This document shows, piece by piece, positions 34,975 to 47,261 of a DNA stretch of 64,000 bases. The notes under the pieces were generated by a model. That model made no database searches and was not told the origin of the DNA. It was given only the letters and a program-made list of their open reading frames with translations. A program made the translations under genes and the position numbers. The number at the start of each line of letters is the position of its first letter. The stretch's first letter is position 1. Where the stretch lies: assembly GCA_014529385.2 (NCBI GenBank), contig CM043962.1, forward strand, positions 88,809,180-88,873,179, in the 5' to 3' direction. This stretch comes from Adiantum capillus-veneris. Taxonomy: Eukaryota; Streptophyta; Polypodiopsida; Polypodiales; Pteridaceae.

Positions 34975-37491
34975 TTACAACAGCTGATGTGGCCCCAATC
35001 CCATTTGCAAGTTTTCAAACCCAGTTCTGGTACCCAATCCCATTCCTCCCAAGCCCATATTGAGCCCTTGCTGATTTGGAAGGGGCAATAATGCATTGGC
35101 CCCACTTTGTACTAGCGCCAATTGTCTCTGATAAGCCAGAAGGTCCGCTGTGGTGTATCCTTGACTCAAGCCTGCGGCCATCAAGCCTTGCAGAGGTAGC
35201 ATGGGTGCTGCTGGGTGCTGTAGTGGAGCAGATGATGCTCCGGGTGGAGTGGGTTTAGTACCCCAAGAGCACTGCACCAAAACCAGAAAAGTTTTAAGAT
35301 AAAAGAGATGAGCTAATACTAGGCAAACAGGAGGTCCCTCATAATAAGCACTTCGCATACTTTCACAGATTTGCCTCCAATAATCCTTCCATTAGCTAGC
35401 TGAATAGCAAGAGCGGCTTCTTCGTGTGTCCGATATCTAACAAAGCCGAAGCCCTTTTCTCTTTGAACTCGCACGTCTTCTATCACTCCAGCCCCAAGCA
35501 TGAGGAACTGCCTATGTAGCTCTGTTTGAGTTACCTGGAATTAACAAACCAGCCCACATACAACTGTCAAACTAGAACGCCATTAGTTTTGACAGAGCCG
35601 AAGTAGACAAACGTCCTTAATGTCACCTCATGAGCAAGATTGCCAACATATACAGTAGTGTATTGCGCATTATTATCTGGAGTCTCCTTGGGAGCTGTTT
35701 CTGCTTCTGGAGCTTCTGCGAACATAATCAAATCAATGCCCTGTGTTCAAGAATTGCTTTAGTCGTCGTCTCTTGAAATAAACACACCTCCTACCATTTG
35801 CAAGAGAAGCTGTGTTTGCTGAGCCATCTATGGTAGGGTTCAAGTTCGCAGAGCTGGCAATTGTAGAAGTCTCTTCACCCTGGCCAGGCGCTGTTCCTGT
35901 CTTCGTTGCCCAATTACAACGTATTGCTCTGCTACCTAGCCACTTCCCTGAGTTGCACAATTAAGTTAGGAGACGGAAGTGGCCTACAAATACCATCTCA
36001 AAATACGACGCACAAGCTCACCAGTCATCTCAGTGATAGCTTTCTCTGCATCCTGCACAGAAAAGCGTGCTTCCATTAAAAATAACCCGTCAAATAGAAA
36101 CACGACACATGCAGCAAAAAGTGCACGAAAAATGGAACACCCAATGCTCAACCCACCTGCTGATTCCTGAAAGACACAAAGCCAAATCCCCTTGAGCGGC
36201 CAGTTCGTTGATCCCACATAACACGTGCATCACTACAAGAAGCAGACGATTGAGGGAGAGTTCATCAAAAAACGATTCTCTGGAGAAGACCAAAAGCCCA
36301 GACAAAGGTAAAAGTTTTTAAAGAAGAATTCAAACAGCGGAAAATTGACAAGTTCAAATAGCTCAGTAAGAACCATCAAAAGGTCGCGCGCCACAGCCCA
36401 TCTTTTGTTGGGCACTTCCTAATTTCTGCAACTTTGGAAATTGGCCAGTTCAAATAGTGAAGTCCCAGAGATCAGCAGGAGCTGGTGTGATCAAACAACC
36501 CAAAATAATACAAAAGGTTGCTATATGTTGCACACACACCGTATACTCTATTCTCGATGTGCCAAATCCATGTTCTACTGATCTTGCTATATTCAGCACT
36601 AGAAGCTCCTCCCTCGAGTCTCTTGCAGGAGGATCTGTGTGGAATTTTTCCTTCAAATATCCCTTGAAATTCCATGGGTTTTGGTTTGCACCAGATGGAA
36701 ATAACTGGCCTATGTTTTCCTTGCCATGACCACCTCACATAACAAAGAAGCTAGCAATATGAGTCTCTTAAGGGAGGCTGTGTGTTAAATTTCTCCTTCG
36801 AATGTCCTTACAAAGAGAGTTTTGGACTGCATGGCCAGTTAGTCAAAACAGGCAAGTGCACTACAGCGGCATTCAGTTATTCAAGGCAACTATTTGCATT
36901 ACGTTGCAAGACCCTTTTCTTCCAGATTCGTTTCTCCTTACAGTTCTACTCTCCTTGAAGCAGCCAACAAAGTTCAAATAAAAGATGTCGAATCATCAAA
37001 AACAAACATAAGTTAACAGCAAACTGAGAAGCTTACGAGCAGCTTGGATAAATGCTGAAGAAGGCAAATAAGGTAGCATCTGTGACATCTGCACCAAGGT
37101 CACCAACAAAAACATTGAAATGACCTGCATTTCAGCAAAAAGAGAAATATATATGAGGACAAGCAATCATCTCCAGTACCCGCAACATTAGACGTTTCCT
37201 TTAATGTTTAACAGTACCAGATAACAAATTGTTACCTGACGTATCTTCTCTTTGCCCACTCGCATAAGCCCAATTGACCTTTATGGGCTGAGTGAATCTA
37301 CATATATATTAAACATTCAATTTACATTAGTCAATCCCAACTCTATGCACCTTGAATGCCAAGCCCTGGAAACTATAAATAAATGAATTAAAAATTAAAA
37401 ATTAAAAATCTTACATTTGCCTTCCGTTAAGAGTTAAAATGGCAGCCGCAGCAGCTCGATGGTTTAAGTAGTCCACAAAGCCGTATGATGA
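34975..37491 (-). CDS. UBP1: UBP1-like gene exons 4-12: rest of RRM1, RRM2, RRM3 and C-terminus
   Basis: Nine exons. Exon 4 completes RRM1 ([19 protein letters not shown]). Exon 5 has the conserved [12 protein letters not shown] linker. Exons 6-8 give RRM2 with [18 protein letters not shown]. Exon 9 holds [14 protein letters not shown] and a Ser/Thr-rich linker. Exons 10-11 give RRM3. Exon 12 starts [11 protein letters not shown] and ends with repeats of Met/Gly/Leu ([10 protein letters not shown]) before TAA at 34,975-34,977. Introns here are 74-804 bp, so only introns 1 and 3 are large. Confidence 0.93.
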
Positions 37492-38621
37492 CTGCAGCCA
37501 AAAGAGCAAGATTAAGCTTAAAAGAATGTTGACAATTCATGACTTCCACATCCACATCTCAATAACCACCACCCAAAAACCAGCTTGGTTGGGGCAGGAA
37601 AATACATGGACATTTAAGATAGGCCGATAGATCATGTGTTTTATGTGTTCTGTATTTTCATAAAGACCACCACAGTATTCATTCATGCAGATCACATACA
37701 TACGTCCACTTGTCATAAGCTCAAAAGGGTCTGGATTAACAAAGAGTTGACCAGCAAAAGAGTGCATGGAGCATGTGAAGGCATGGTTGACCATCTATAA
37801 ATCGTTTACATGGCTAAATATCATTGTCTTTTGCTCAAAAAAACACGCTTTTTGACAATATTTCGCATTTCAGAATATTATAAAAATCTCTCAAATGATT
37901 GAGAATTTGAAGAGAAGGTATGGAAGTCAAAGTTGATCCTCACGATGAGCCCCACACATTGACGTTTCAATTTCCACCACCTTCAAAATTAAGGGTTTCA
38001 GCGGTTTTTGCAAAGGTTTCCGCATATGTTTGATTGCTACTTCTCGACACTCTTGGTCTAGAGCATATTTTGATAATATTCTTTGGTTCTTTTGAAGATT
38101 AACATGAATGAGATTGATTTCAGCCAGGAAAGGCATGGGATTGCAAGCAATTTTTTGTTTTTGGTCAGTTGGTTGCTCACTGATCTCGGATACTGGACCA
38201 AGGAAGACAGCCATATAAGTATCTGACAAGATGTTGAGATGGAGAAACACTACCATGGATAAGTATCTGTTTGTAAACATTTAATTGAATACTTATGTGA
38301 AAATCTGATTGGATGCTTTGTTTGAATGTCTAAATTTGTTTGATCCTGATTTAAGTTGTTTAAACTTGCTTGAATCTGTATAAACATGCTTGACATTATT
38401 TGAACTTAATTGGACGTTGTTAAAACTGAGACACGTGTCACACAATTTATCAACCCATCCTAGACAATAATATCAACCCACTTGAGCCCCAAACATGGCC
38501 AAGTGGTATATACCCAGCGTGACAGTTGGATGTAATTTAGGACCCCTTATGACAGTTTCATTGAACAATTGGATGACATCAAGGATCCATTCCACCCTTT
38601 ACTCACATTAACGATTGGGAT

Positions 38622-38667
<46 letters not shown>

Positions 38668-41600
38668 TCGAGAGGGTAGCTGTCACAAAATGGTGACGTG
38701 GCATAACCACCTGTGGACAGAAACTGTACCGGCAAGTGCTGGCGTGGCAATACGACAAGTGCTGGCGTGGCAGTACGGACAGCAATACAGATCTCCGCAT
38801 ATCACGCTGACATGCTGGCATGGCTGTTGTACTGATTTTCGCAAATCACGCTGATGCTTTTTTTGGCCAAATTTTTGGGATCAGTTGCTTTTAGAGGAAA
38901 TTGCTATTTGCTTTTGAGTTTAATAGCTTTTGGGGCTCTGCTTTTGGCATCCCTTGTAAGAATAAAAGAGCCCTCAGGGCCTCACTCTTGAGGGCATCTG
39001 GACGCAGAGTCTGAGAGCAGAGGACCCTGCGGGAGTTGTACTTTGCTCAAAGATTAATATAAAAGAAATACCGAAAAGGGCGCCAACCTTTGGGACCAAT
39101 CTCTCTAGGCACGGAACTACGCTGGGCAGTGTCGACCAAATTGAACTGTGATTTTAAAGTTGTGAAGTATTTTAAGTGATTTTCTCTCGTGTCGTGACAG
39201 AATCTAGACTTGGGGTGCCCAAGTTTGTAACAGTGGTATCAGAGCACGGTCGATTTCTCTTCTACCGGGAAATCCGATCCTTTTCTCACGACACTTATGG
39301 ATTCCAACAAAAGTCAGTCGACTTCTTCAGCATCTGCGAGTGCGGGAGGAGATCACGAAGAAGACTTTCATGAGCAAACAGAGGAAGAGTATGGCCCACC
39401 TCGGCCTACTCAGTTTGAGATTGAAGAGATGGAACGTCGACAATTGGTTGACGATGCAACGAAGCAGATGATTAAATTTGCTAAGGATCCCCAATTTGCA
39501 AATTTTTTGACCCAGCAGGTGATGACTGAAGTGCATACTCAGTGGCAGAAAACCACCAAGCCACCAACCAAACCGGCGATCAAGAAGCCTCCTACTCCGA
39601 GAATATTTACTGAAGAAGAACTCCATGATGCGATCCACCAGTTCGTCCTCGTCTTTTGATAGCTCGAACACCTCATTTACTTCTGACTCAAGTGATGAGG
39701 ACAGGAAAGGCAAGAAACGACGAAAAGATCACATGTTTTATGCAAAAAGAAATCATTTTTACAGAGCCAATCAATATGACTTCCTCGACGACAAGGACAA
39801 AAAGCCTAAAGAATTCAAAGAGGGAGGACTGGCAGTAAAGTTTAAGCATTTTTTGGGGTTTCGAGATGTGCTCCCAAGGCTTTAGCCTTTGTCCAACAGT
39901 TTGACATAGCATTTTCTGGAGGCCGCTATACAGAACACTCCAAGATCAGACGGGCGGCATCCTTTCTGAAAGGCAATGCACGAACATGGTGGTCTACTCT
40001 GTTGTTAAGGAAACAAGCGCCGACAAAGTGGTTGAAATTTAAGAAACTTTTTATTTCTTCATGGCTCACACAAGAGTACGAACGAGACGTGATTACTGAC
40101 TGAAACCATGTTCAGAAGGTTAAGACAGAATCTTTGGATTCTCACTGTGAAAGATTTTGGGAAATTTTTCTACTTGTTTCATCCTTTAAGGAGATCAAAT
40201 CTAAGGAGCAGATTGAATGGTTTTGTTGTGGGCTTCCCAAAGCATTTTGAGACTATTGTCTCAAAAGGAAATCCGAGTCTAGACAGCAGTTGATGGGACA
40301 TGCGAAGCAGGGATTTGCTATACATTCGGGTAAATTGACTTACCCATCAGATGAACCTTCAACAAGTCATAGAAGAAACAATCGACGAAGAGATAGACGA
40401 CCTTCTCTAATAGAAGATCAAAGAGATGAATATTTCAAAGCAGGAAAGTGTTTTGAATGTGGAGAACAAGGACATATTGCTACACGGTGCCCCAAAAGGA
40501 TACAAGAATCAGAATGACTGGCAGATTGAAAGAATAGCAGAACAAGGCGATACTCGTTCCAGAACAGATTTTTGAATTAGCATTATTCTGCTTTATGAAT
40601 GTATAAAACTTTTTTTGGAAGATGATTTTAAATTTTAAAACTAATGTTTTATAAAAGAATCTGTAAATTCTGGAAAAAAAAAGAGCAAAATTAAGAATGA
40701 GATGGAGCAGTGACAGCTCCTGAATGAACCTGATAACGAATCATGAATCAAGACTGATTCAATGGAATAAATGACTGCACCACTCTGTTCAGTATGAACT
40801 TAGTGATAAATTGGGATCCCCGGAAATGATTCTCGCACACGACAGTGCTCAAGTCGGGGAAAAAAAAAATCTCTATAGACATGATCGCAATATGGGATTA
40901 GTTAACCCTACATCAATGAAGTCCGGAATGGATCTAGATGTGGTTACTATATACGTTGCTTGCAGTCATTGTCTAAGATTTAAAATCTAGACTTGGGGTG
41001 CCCAAGTTTGTTGAACTAGGGCTCCCGCGAGGGTTGCCTGCCAACCCTAGCGGGCTGCCTGTACGCCGCGACCTGCATCTACTACCCTGCACTTGCCCTG
41101 CCACCTGCTCGACGCACTGACCTTGCCACCTACTTGCGTCCTCTACTACTTGCCAGCGCTGAGCGCTCAACCCCGTTGCTTCTGCTGTTGCCCCATCCCC
41201 TCCTACCCACCCCATAACCCCTTCCAATCCCATCCACCCTTGAACACCTCCATCTTGCACGCTACCTCTACGAAATTCACCAGAGCTGCCGTTGCTGGTT
41301 CTTCTTAGCGTCGCCGCTACCCCCTAACCTCGGCTCACCCTCCTCAAGTTTCCCGTCTGCTTGTCCAACTCCCATGGTGACGCATCACCTCCATCAACAC
41401 GGAGCCTATCGAGACCGCTCTCTGCTCGGAGAAGGCTGCTTCCGCCACCTTGCCTCCCACACCACCTCTCCTCCTCCTAGTGCTAACTCCGTGGCAGTTG
41501 TTCGAGCGTTTCTCCCTATGTTGGTCTTGTTGGTTCATCGGTGCCCTACATGTTTCGAGTTTGGCTTCTTTCTATCTATTTTGTTGCTTTTCCCTTTCCA

Positions 41601-43086
41601 TCATTTCTTCTTTCTAATTTGTTCTTTCTTTTGTGTTTGTGTGGGAGTGTGTTTATGTGTTCCTTTTGTTGCCCTATGAGGTCTTGCTTCAAGGGTGTGG
41701 GTGTGTGTGTGCTTGGAAGCTTGTCCTTTGAGTTTGTGTACGTGGTTTCCTTTTGTTGCCCTCTAAGGGCTTGCTTTCAGATGTGTATGCGTGCGAGTGC
41801 GAGTGTGTGTGCGCGTGACAGCTTGTCCTTTTGGTCGGTCGGTCTACTTTCGTTTTTGTTTTTGTTAACTTCCCTCCTCTATTCGTTTGGATCTTTGAGG
41901 TTTTGTTGTTTGGGATTCGATTGTTGTTGTGGCTTGTTGGTTATTCGTTTGTTTCGTGGTTGGCTAGTTGCTCTACTCTCTCTTCACTCTACCAAGAGTC
42001 TTCACCCGGTTTTGCTTGGGCGCTGCTTGCAAAGCCTCCTACACTATCTTCCTAGAGTTCCCTCTCCAGCTATGGTCTGTTAAGTTTTGGAGCCACTCTA
42101 AGCAAGTGAATTGCTCCTTGCCAGTTCTGGTGCAACGCTCTGTTACTCAGCCATCCTTGTACATTTTCTTGGAGATGTCAGTAGTCTCTTCCCTCTCATC
42201 TTCTTCACTGACTACTCTTTCCCTTCTGTTTCCCCATTACCTCTCGTTGTCAATTTCACCACAATTGCCCAACGCCGAGCTCTTCTAGTTGCTCACTGTC
42301 ATCAACATCACTGCTGACCCTTGGTGGTTGAGGTTCTTGATCTACAATAGCTAATTGGACTTTTGGTGGAAGTGCCTATCTTTCAAAGACCGTTGTCAAC
42401 CTCTCCAATTAGCTACCAAGGCACTTTTTACTCTCTGTAGGAGAGGTTTTTACCCTGGCTTCCAGTCTTCACCGTTTGGCCATACGCCTAGTTGTATCTG
42501 ATTTTCAGTTTTTGTTTGATGCCTTCAGGCCTGCTATGTAATCAATGATGTACTTGCCCTCAGAAATAGGCATCATTAAGGCATTCTCAGGGACTTTCAA
42601 GTAATAGAATTAGCCCTTTTTTATATAAGAGAGAGAGAGTGCACAAGCCCTACGGGGCAACTCTATACACAAGAGGGTACACCAACCCATGTAAAGGGAA
42701 CTCATAAGGCTGCCCGACCAGAGTTACCAGGGGACGCCTCCCTATGGACTGAGAATGCCGGAACGGCATTCCAGAGGGTTTTCATGGCCCGAAACGGCCC
42801 GGAATGTTCTGCAGGGGGTTTTGGTACCGGAACGGCTGGGAATGGCAGATTTTCAGATTTTTGAGCTTTATCTTGTGAGGCTCCCCCTTCTTAAATGCCC
42901 TTCCCCCCACCCCTTACCTTCACAATGCACACAAGCTCTCAACGGTGAAATCTCAAGCTCTACCCTCTCGAGTCTCGAGTCTTGACTCTCAAGCTCTAGC
43001 CTTGTTAGTCTAGACTCTAGACTCTAGAGTCGACAAGGCTCTCCCCCTCTCTCTCAAGCTCTCTCGAGAGTCGAGTCTCCCACTTT

Positions 43087-43162
<76 letters not shown>

Positions 43163-43670
43163 CCTATACGACACACGTTGGCCATAGTAAGGTTGAATGG
43201 TCTTCAAATCAAGTGTTTTGTGAGTATTAGAGTCAAAGGACTCTGACACTACTATTATTCAATCACACAGAGCTTAAAATTGCATTATTTGGGTGTTTTT
43301 ATGCCTCCCGTTCTGCGCCGTTCCCGTTCCGGACCCCTCACCGTTCCCCCATTCTGCGGGGGATCCCGTCGCCGTTCCCGTTCCTCGTTCCGGGTAACTA
43401 TGTGCCAGACTCCCTACCTACCACCCACAACCCCCAAAAAAGGGGGAAATTGAGGAATCACCCACCTAAAAATGGGGCGCCCCCATAAACTAGGCACAAC
43501 CCGGGACCTACACAATAGAGATAGACCTCGTTAGCCAGGAACAACCAACCAAAATTCCTCTCTTCCTAGATCAACAAAATAACAAGGAGGTAATCAATGA
43601 TGTACTTGCCCTCAAAATAGGCACCATTTGGGCGTTCTCGGGGACTTTCAAGTAATAGGATCAGCCCCTC

Positions 43671-43704
<34 letters not shown>

Positions 43705-46700
43705 CACAAGCCCTGCGGGGCAACTCTATACACAAGAGGGTACACCCCCCTTACCCCCATATAAAGGGAACTCATAAGGCTTCCCAACTCCCTACCTACC
43801 ACCCACAACCCCCAAAAAAAGGGAAATTGAGGAGTCACCCACCTAAAAATGGGGTGCCCCCATAAACTAGGCACCACCCAGAGCCTAAACAATAGAGATA
43901 GACCTCGTTAGCGAAGCACAACCACCCAAAATCCCTCTCTTCCTAGATCAGTAAAATAACAAGAAGGAGAGCCTCAAAATTCTAGCAACACACCCCTATG
44001 TACGCACACCTCATGAATACAAGTGTTCTTGACATATAGATGAGAGAGAGAGAGAGAGACAACAACACTAGAGATGTGAGCGGGCCCCATAGAGACAACC
44101 AACCACAAAGAGCCAATAGGCAACGGATACACAATGTGCTAGTGCTCCTAGCCTGGGATGTGCCCTTGCCTATCTAGGGGTTAGAGGTATAGGTAGGGCA
44201 AATTACCCAACCAATCCTACAAAAATAAATAGAGGCATTCAAAAAATAAATGGGCAAATTTGGGCAACAGACACCAAAAGAACGGTCAGTCCAAAAATGG
44301 ACAGCCAGACAAAGATGCAACCTACATGCTATCCGGTGGATGGCCAGCCTAAGAAACTCAATAGCCATACAGCTTTACAAGTGTGCCCTAGAGCAAGGTG
44401 AATAAGCAGGAGTGCCGAATACTCTAATAGTACATAAGTATGGTGTACTCATAGGTGTATATTGGTGTTCCTATCAAAGTTTATACACACACGGCAACCA
44501 CACACTAAAATATGCATATACATAGATACAAGCATATACATAAACAGAGCAGTCATATTCACATGCTTGTTGCAAAATTGACGTGACTTTCTCTCTCCAA
44601 CTGTTTTGCCCCCACCACTTAAACATCCAATGTTCTTCACACACAGACTAGAAGACTTTTCATGCTTTCAACATGATTTAAGCGATGCCTCACAATAAAA
44701 GACAACATGTGACCTAGTTGAGAGCTCTCCATCACAAATACAGAACTTCACTCATTGTAACAATAGATGGCCTTTCACAGACTATCACAAAGATGGTTAC
44801 TCAATACTGTCAGAGAACAGGGAAAGTTTCCATTGCAACTAAAGTGACACCCATGATGACAGTCAACATTGAACTCAAAAATCTGAAAATCAAAGCTCAA
44901 CTTGTACTGTGGACAGTAGCTCTTGCTGAATACCTTCTCCTTTCGAATCAATTTACAGCCAGCAAGAGGACCTATTGTTGTAAAAACCTCTGCTAAAAGC
45001 GCTTCTGTCACTTTAGGATGGATGTTCCCAACATACCTGATAACAAACAATGATATTAATTCATATCCACACATTTCTACTTTGATTCTTCCAAATTTCC
45101 TTAAAAATGAATTAGCAAAAGGCATCTCTGCTTGTGCATACCTAGCTGGTGTTTATAATAAAAACTCAGTGTACATGAAAATATTGATGCAATGTACTAC
45201 AATTATGTGACTGTTTTGTGCACCAGTGAGACCTATGAAACAATCTACTTATGAAGAAAAACCCCAAAATATACTGATATCGAACTCACACACTGCGGCA
45301 GGAAGTAGCATCAAATCCTGGTGGCAGATTTCCACTTGGGATAGGCTCAATCTGCAAAAATAAATTTTGAAGAAAAGAAAAAACATAAACAATACAGGCA
45401 AACGAAAGCCAAAAAAATTGAAAGCAATGCACACAAAAATAAAAAATTAACATGCAGCCAAAGACTAATCAAAACTAAGAATTCAAAACTTCCCGACATC
45501 TCATCTCACTTGAACAAAGTAAAAATGAAACAAAGGAAAAGCAGCTGAAAGCTGCATTCCTATAAAGCAGAGGAAAATCCTCTAGTGCAAGGGTGTCCTC
45601 TGACTCTCACTGCTATCAATAAGTGACCGTGTAAGACAAAAGAAGAAGAAACTGCATCCCAGGCTAGAAATTAAAACAACCCATCCATGCCCATTGTTAG
45701 TCTGCACAATTGATGCACCTTTTAAATCCTTAACATACAACTCCTAGAATTGCCCATTGGGGACTTTACCAGAAGTGCAACAAATTCTTCAGTCTACTAC
45801 CCACTGAACTCCCTTACAGAAGTCACTATCAACTGATTTTATTCCTTTAATCCATTGAGCTGTTTATAGCAAGGTTTAACACTATCTTTGCAGCACCATC
45901 AACTTCTGCATCTTACACCATCAAGGTTAATCATTATCTTTGCAGCACCATCAACTCCAGTGGCTTACACCATCAAGGTGAATCACTACTTTGCAGCACC
46001 GTCAACTCCATTGCCTTACACCATCAAGGCCCATCCATACTTTTATGAAAAGCCATTCACATTAAAGTTCCATACATGGCAATAATTCCTCTGCCGGTGA
46101 AAAAGCACCATACAACACAAAGACTGACGTCAAAAAGGTGGACCAAAAAAGGGCCCTAGACTAGCCACGTTCTATTTGCCAGACTAGTCACATTCTATTT
46201 GCCAGAATACAGCTTCGCTCACAAAGAGCTAGCGGACTAAACAATGACAACATTCCATGAACCAAGCTTTTCTCGCAGTCAAACTACTTTGCAGCAACTC
46301 CTGCAGCTGCAATAATTATGCTAGTTGCAGGATCTACTACATAGCAAGATAACTATATATTGAAACAACTCATTTAAGTTCATAAAAATTCTTAACAATA
46401 ACCACACAATACTTTTAAATGTAAAGACCGAATAGAATGACCACCCAGCCCAAGAAAATTTGTAAAGCACCAAACGGAACGATGATATCCGATACACAGA
46501 GTTACATAAAGCTAAAAAATTCCACATGTCTAACCTACTATGCAATGCATAATGTGATAATAGTCAGAATTCATGTATCAAGAAAAGACCAATGTTTCAG
46601 AAACTCTTTGATGGGTTCTCGTAACCAGAGCAGAAAAATAGAGCAAACAGGACTTGCAAGCAGAGAGCCAGTCCAAGGCACACATACAAGTATGGTTTAC

Positions 46701-47261
46701 CTTTTGAATAACAAGTCTTGGCATAGAACACCAAGTTGAATAAATTCAAACAAAAGATAAAGCAGTATAGTGATGATGATGACTATGTGGAGACTGCTGT
46801 AAGCCTGGAAAAAATAAAACTCAAAAAATCAAAGAGAACTGCTTTAACGGCAATTTTAAGAGCCAATCTCTCATTTTTTGACATTTAACAGACATCATTC
46901 TTAGTTGGGAAAGAACGTAAGCAGAAGGGCTTCCAAAACCACAAAAGGATAGGGACTGCAAACGAGACAATAGAGAAGGTAAGGGTTTGACGAAACGTAC
47001 CTGAGACATGGCAGCCAGGAGAGCCGGGTGATAGAGAGCAGCTTGTTGCTGAAGCATGGCTTGCTGGAGAAGGGCCTGCTGCTGCTGCTGCTGCTTGAGG
47101 AGCTGCTGTTGTTGCTGAAGCTGCTGCTGTTGGAGTTGCTGTTGCGTCTGCAGTTGTTGCTGATGAAGGTGCTGCAGATGGCTCTGCGGTTGTTGCTGTT
47201 GCTGTTGTTGCTGCTGCTGCTGCTCCTGCGCGCCCGCAGACGAAGGCGTTATGGCAAACAT
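34975..47261 (-). CDS. UBP1: UBP1-like oligouridylate-binding protein, 12 coding exons, 490 aa
   Basis: Coding exons (transcription order): 47261-47001, 45351-45290, 45036-44934, 37491-37415, 37297-37236, 37124-37037, 36232-36157, 36052-36022, 35947-35795, 35715-35627, 35534-35361, 35271-34975. All introns have GT...AG ends and all phases agree; the sum is 1,473 nt. The protein has a Gln-rich N-terminus, the family signature [12 protein letters not shown], and three RRMs: about 107-180 ([14 protein letters not shown]), 190-266 ([16 protein letters not shown]) and 324-396 ([16 protein letters not shown]). The linker [15 protein letters not shown] is nearly invariant in plant UBP1 proteins. The family, related to animal TIA-1/TIAR, binds U-rich pre-mRNA and mRNA, affecting stability, splicing and stress granules. 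The Gly/Leu/Gln-rich C-terminus differs from the angiosperm tail I know. Confidence 0.95.
38625..38665. repeat. (GA)n microsatellite
   Basis: Pure AG tract directly at the left edge of the gypsy remnant LTR in intron 3. Confidence 0.9.
38666..39232 (+). repeat. 5' LTR of a gypsy remnant in intron 3
   Basis: Ends TTTGTAACA next to a perfect PBS. The start is uncertain (38,666 or 38,681; both begin TGTC). It contains aataaaagagccctcaggg near 38,960, which looks like the transcript-end region. The last 28 bp (39,201-39,228) recur at 40,984-41,011, the only trace of the 3' LTR. Confidence 0.65.
39234..39245 (+). other. PBS of the gypsy remnant (initiator Met tRNA)
   Basis: TGGTATCAGAGC, perfect, one base after the LTR end. 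It fixes the + orientation, opposite to the UBP1-like gene. Confidence 0.9.
39297..40517 (+). pseudogene. Ty3/gypsy gag remnant
   Basis: Starts [15 protein letters not shown] at 39,297. The frame is broken near 39,655, 39,885, 40,100 and 40,250. Readable blocks: [15 protein letters not shown], then [42 protein letters not shown], and a terminal zinc knuckle [14 protein letters not shown]. This is a gypsy Gag of the same broad type as C and D (FIQQFDAAFG, ARQWWxSL). No protease or pol follows; the coding ends at 40,517 and the LTR fragment comes about 470 bp later. So this is either a gag-only element or an internal deletion. Confidence 0.8.
40984..41011 (+). repeat. 28-bp remnant of the 3' LTR of the gypsy element
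   Basis: Identical over 28 bases to 39,201-39,228 near the 3' end of the LTR. The rest of the 3' LTR is absent, so it was lost by deletion. Confidence 0.8.
41655..41830. repeat. Imperfect tandem repeat of about 90-100 bp in intron 3
   Basis: Two copies of ttccttttgttgccct, then aggtcttgctt/agggcttgctt, a G/T-rich run and agcttgtcctt. It falls within a 1.5-kb C/T- and G/T-rich stretch (41,020-42,530) without recognisable coding. The open frames there have low-complexity composition. Confidence 0.7.
42723..43404. mobile_element. Probable small DNA transposon inserted in the first repeat copy (about 0.68 kb)
   Basis: Comparison with the uninterrupted second copy shows an extra segment between ctgcccgaccaga and ctccctacc. 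CCAGA occurs on both sides (42,718-42,722 and 43,405-43,409), as a target duplication would. The ends carry GTTACC and GGTAAC in inverse orientation, plus inverted subterminal ggaacgg/ccgttcc clusters. There is no ORF. The exact right end and the superfamily are uncertain. Confidence 0.6.
43091..43159. repeat. (CT)n microsatellite
   Basis: Pure CT tract inside the 0.68-kb insertion; preceded by short inverted and direct copies of tctagactct and tcgagagtcgag. Confidence 0.9.
44934..45351 (-). CDS. UBP1: UBP1-like gene exons 2-3: signature motif and first half of RRM1
   Basis: Exon 2 (45,290-45,351) codes for [20 protein letters not shown]. Exon 3 (44,934-45,036) codes for [19 protein letters not shown] then [13 protein letters not shown], the RNP2 half of RRM1. 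A 253-bp intron (45,037-45,289) separates them. The RRM1 is then split by the 7.4-kb intron 3 at the same place as the SSYGF boundary. Confidence 0.93.
45887..46037. repeat. Minisatellite, three units of about 52 bp, in intron 1 of the UBP1-like gene
   Basis: Units starting tttgcagcacc at about 45,887, 45,939 and 45,990, each with atcaact and ttacaccatcaagg. A second small doubling (cacattctatttgccaga) lies at about 46,167-46,206. The rest of intron 1 (45,352-47,000) shows nothing further. Confidence 0.85.
47001..47261 (-). CDS. UBP1: UBP1-like gene exon 1: Gln-rich N-terminus
   Basis: 87 codons, beginning [14 protein letters not shown] and then mostly Gln in runs of up to about 12, ending [13 protein letters not shown] before the donor at 47,000. 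The ALYHPxLLA block is conserved in plant UBP1 and confirms the start region. The Gln tract is coded by mixed CAG/CAA, which limits slippage. Such tracts often drive condensation into granules. The start is the first ATG in frame; no upstream in-frame ATG is seen. Confidence 0.9.

Larger units (their letters stand above)
42540..43975. repeat. Tandemly duplicated unit of about 385 bp, first copy split
   Basis: The second copy (43,591-43,975) runs continuously from aatcaatgatgtacttgccc through a G/T-G/A tract, cacaagccctgcggggcaac, ctccctacctaccacccaca and tagagatagacctcgttagc to the end. The first copy consists of 42,540-42,722 and 43,405-43,590, separated by an insertion of about 680 bp. The first copy has a shorter dinucleotide tract. 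Confidence 0.85.
37492..44933 (-). other. Intron 3 of the UBP1-like gene (7.4 kb, repeat-loaded)
   Basis: It begins at the donor after RKEK and ends at the ctgcag acceptor before SSYGF. Contents in + order: 37,500-38,620, no feature seen; gypsy gag remnant with LTR, 38,625-41,011; pyrimidine-rich and G/T-rich DNA with a tandem repeat, 41,012-42,530; a duplicated unit with a nested insertion, 42,540-43,975; and 43,980-44,930 with no feature seen apart from a short (GA)n at 44,043. Splicing is predicted from sequence only. Confidence 0.85.

Noticed and set aside
41541-42083. 180-codon ORF rich in Cys, Phe and Leu
   Set aside because: Composition follows the T- and G/T-rich DNA and a tandem repeat within intron 3; no recognisable domain.
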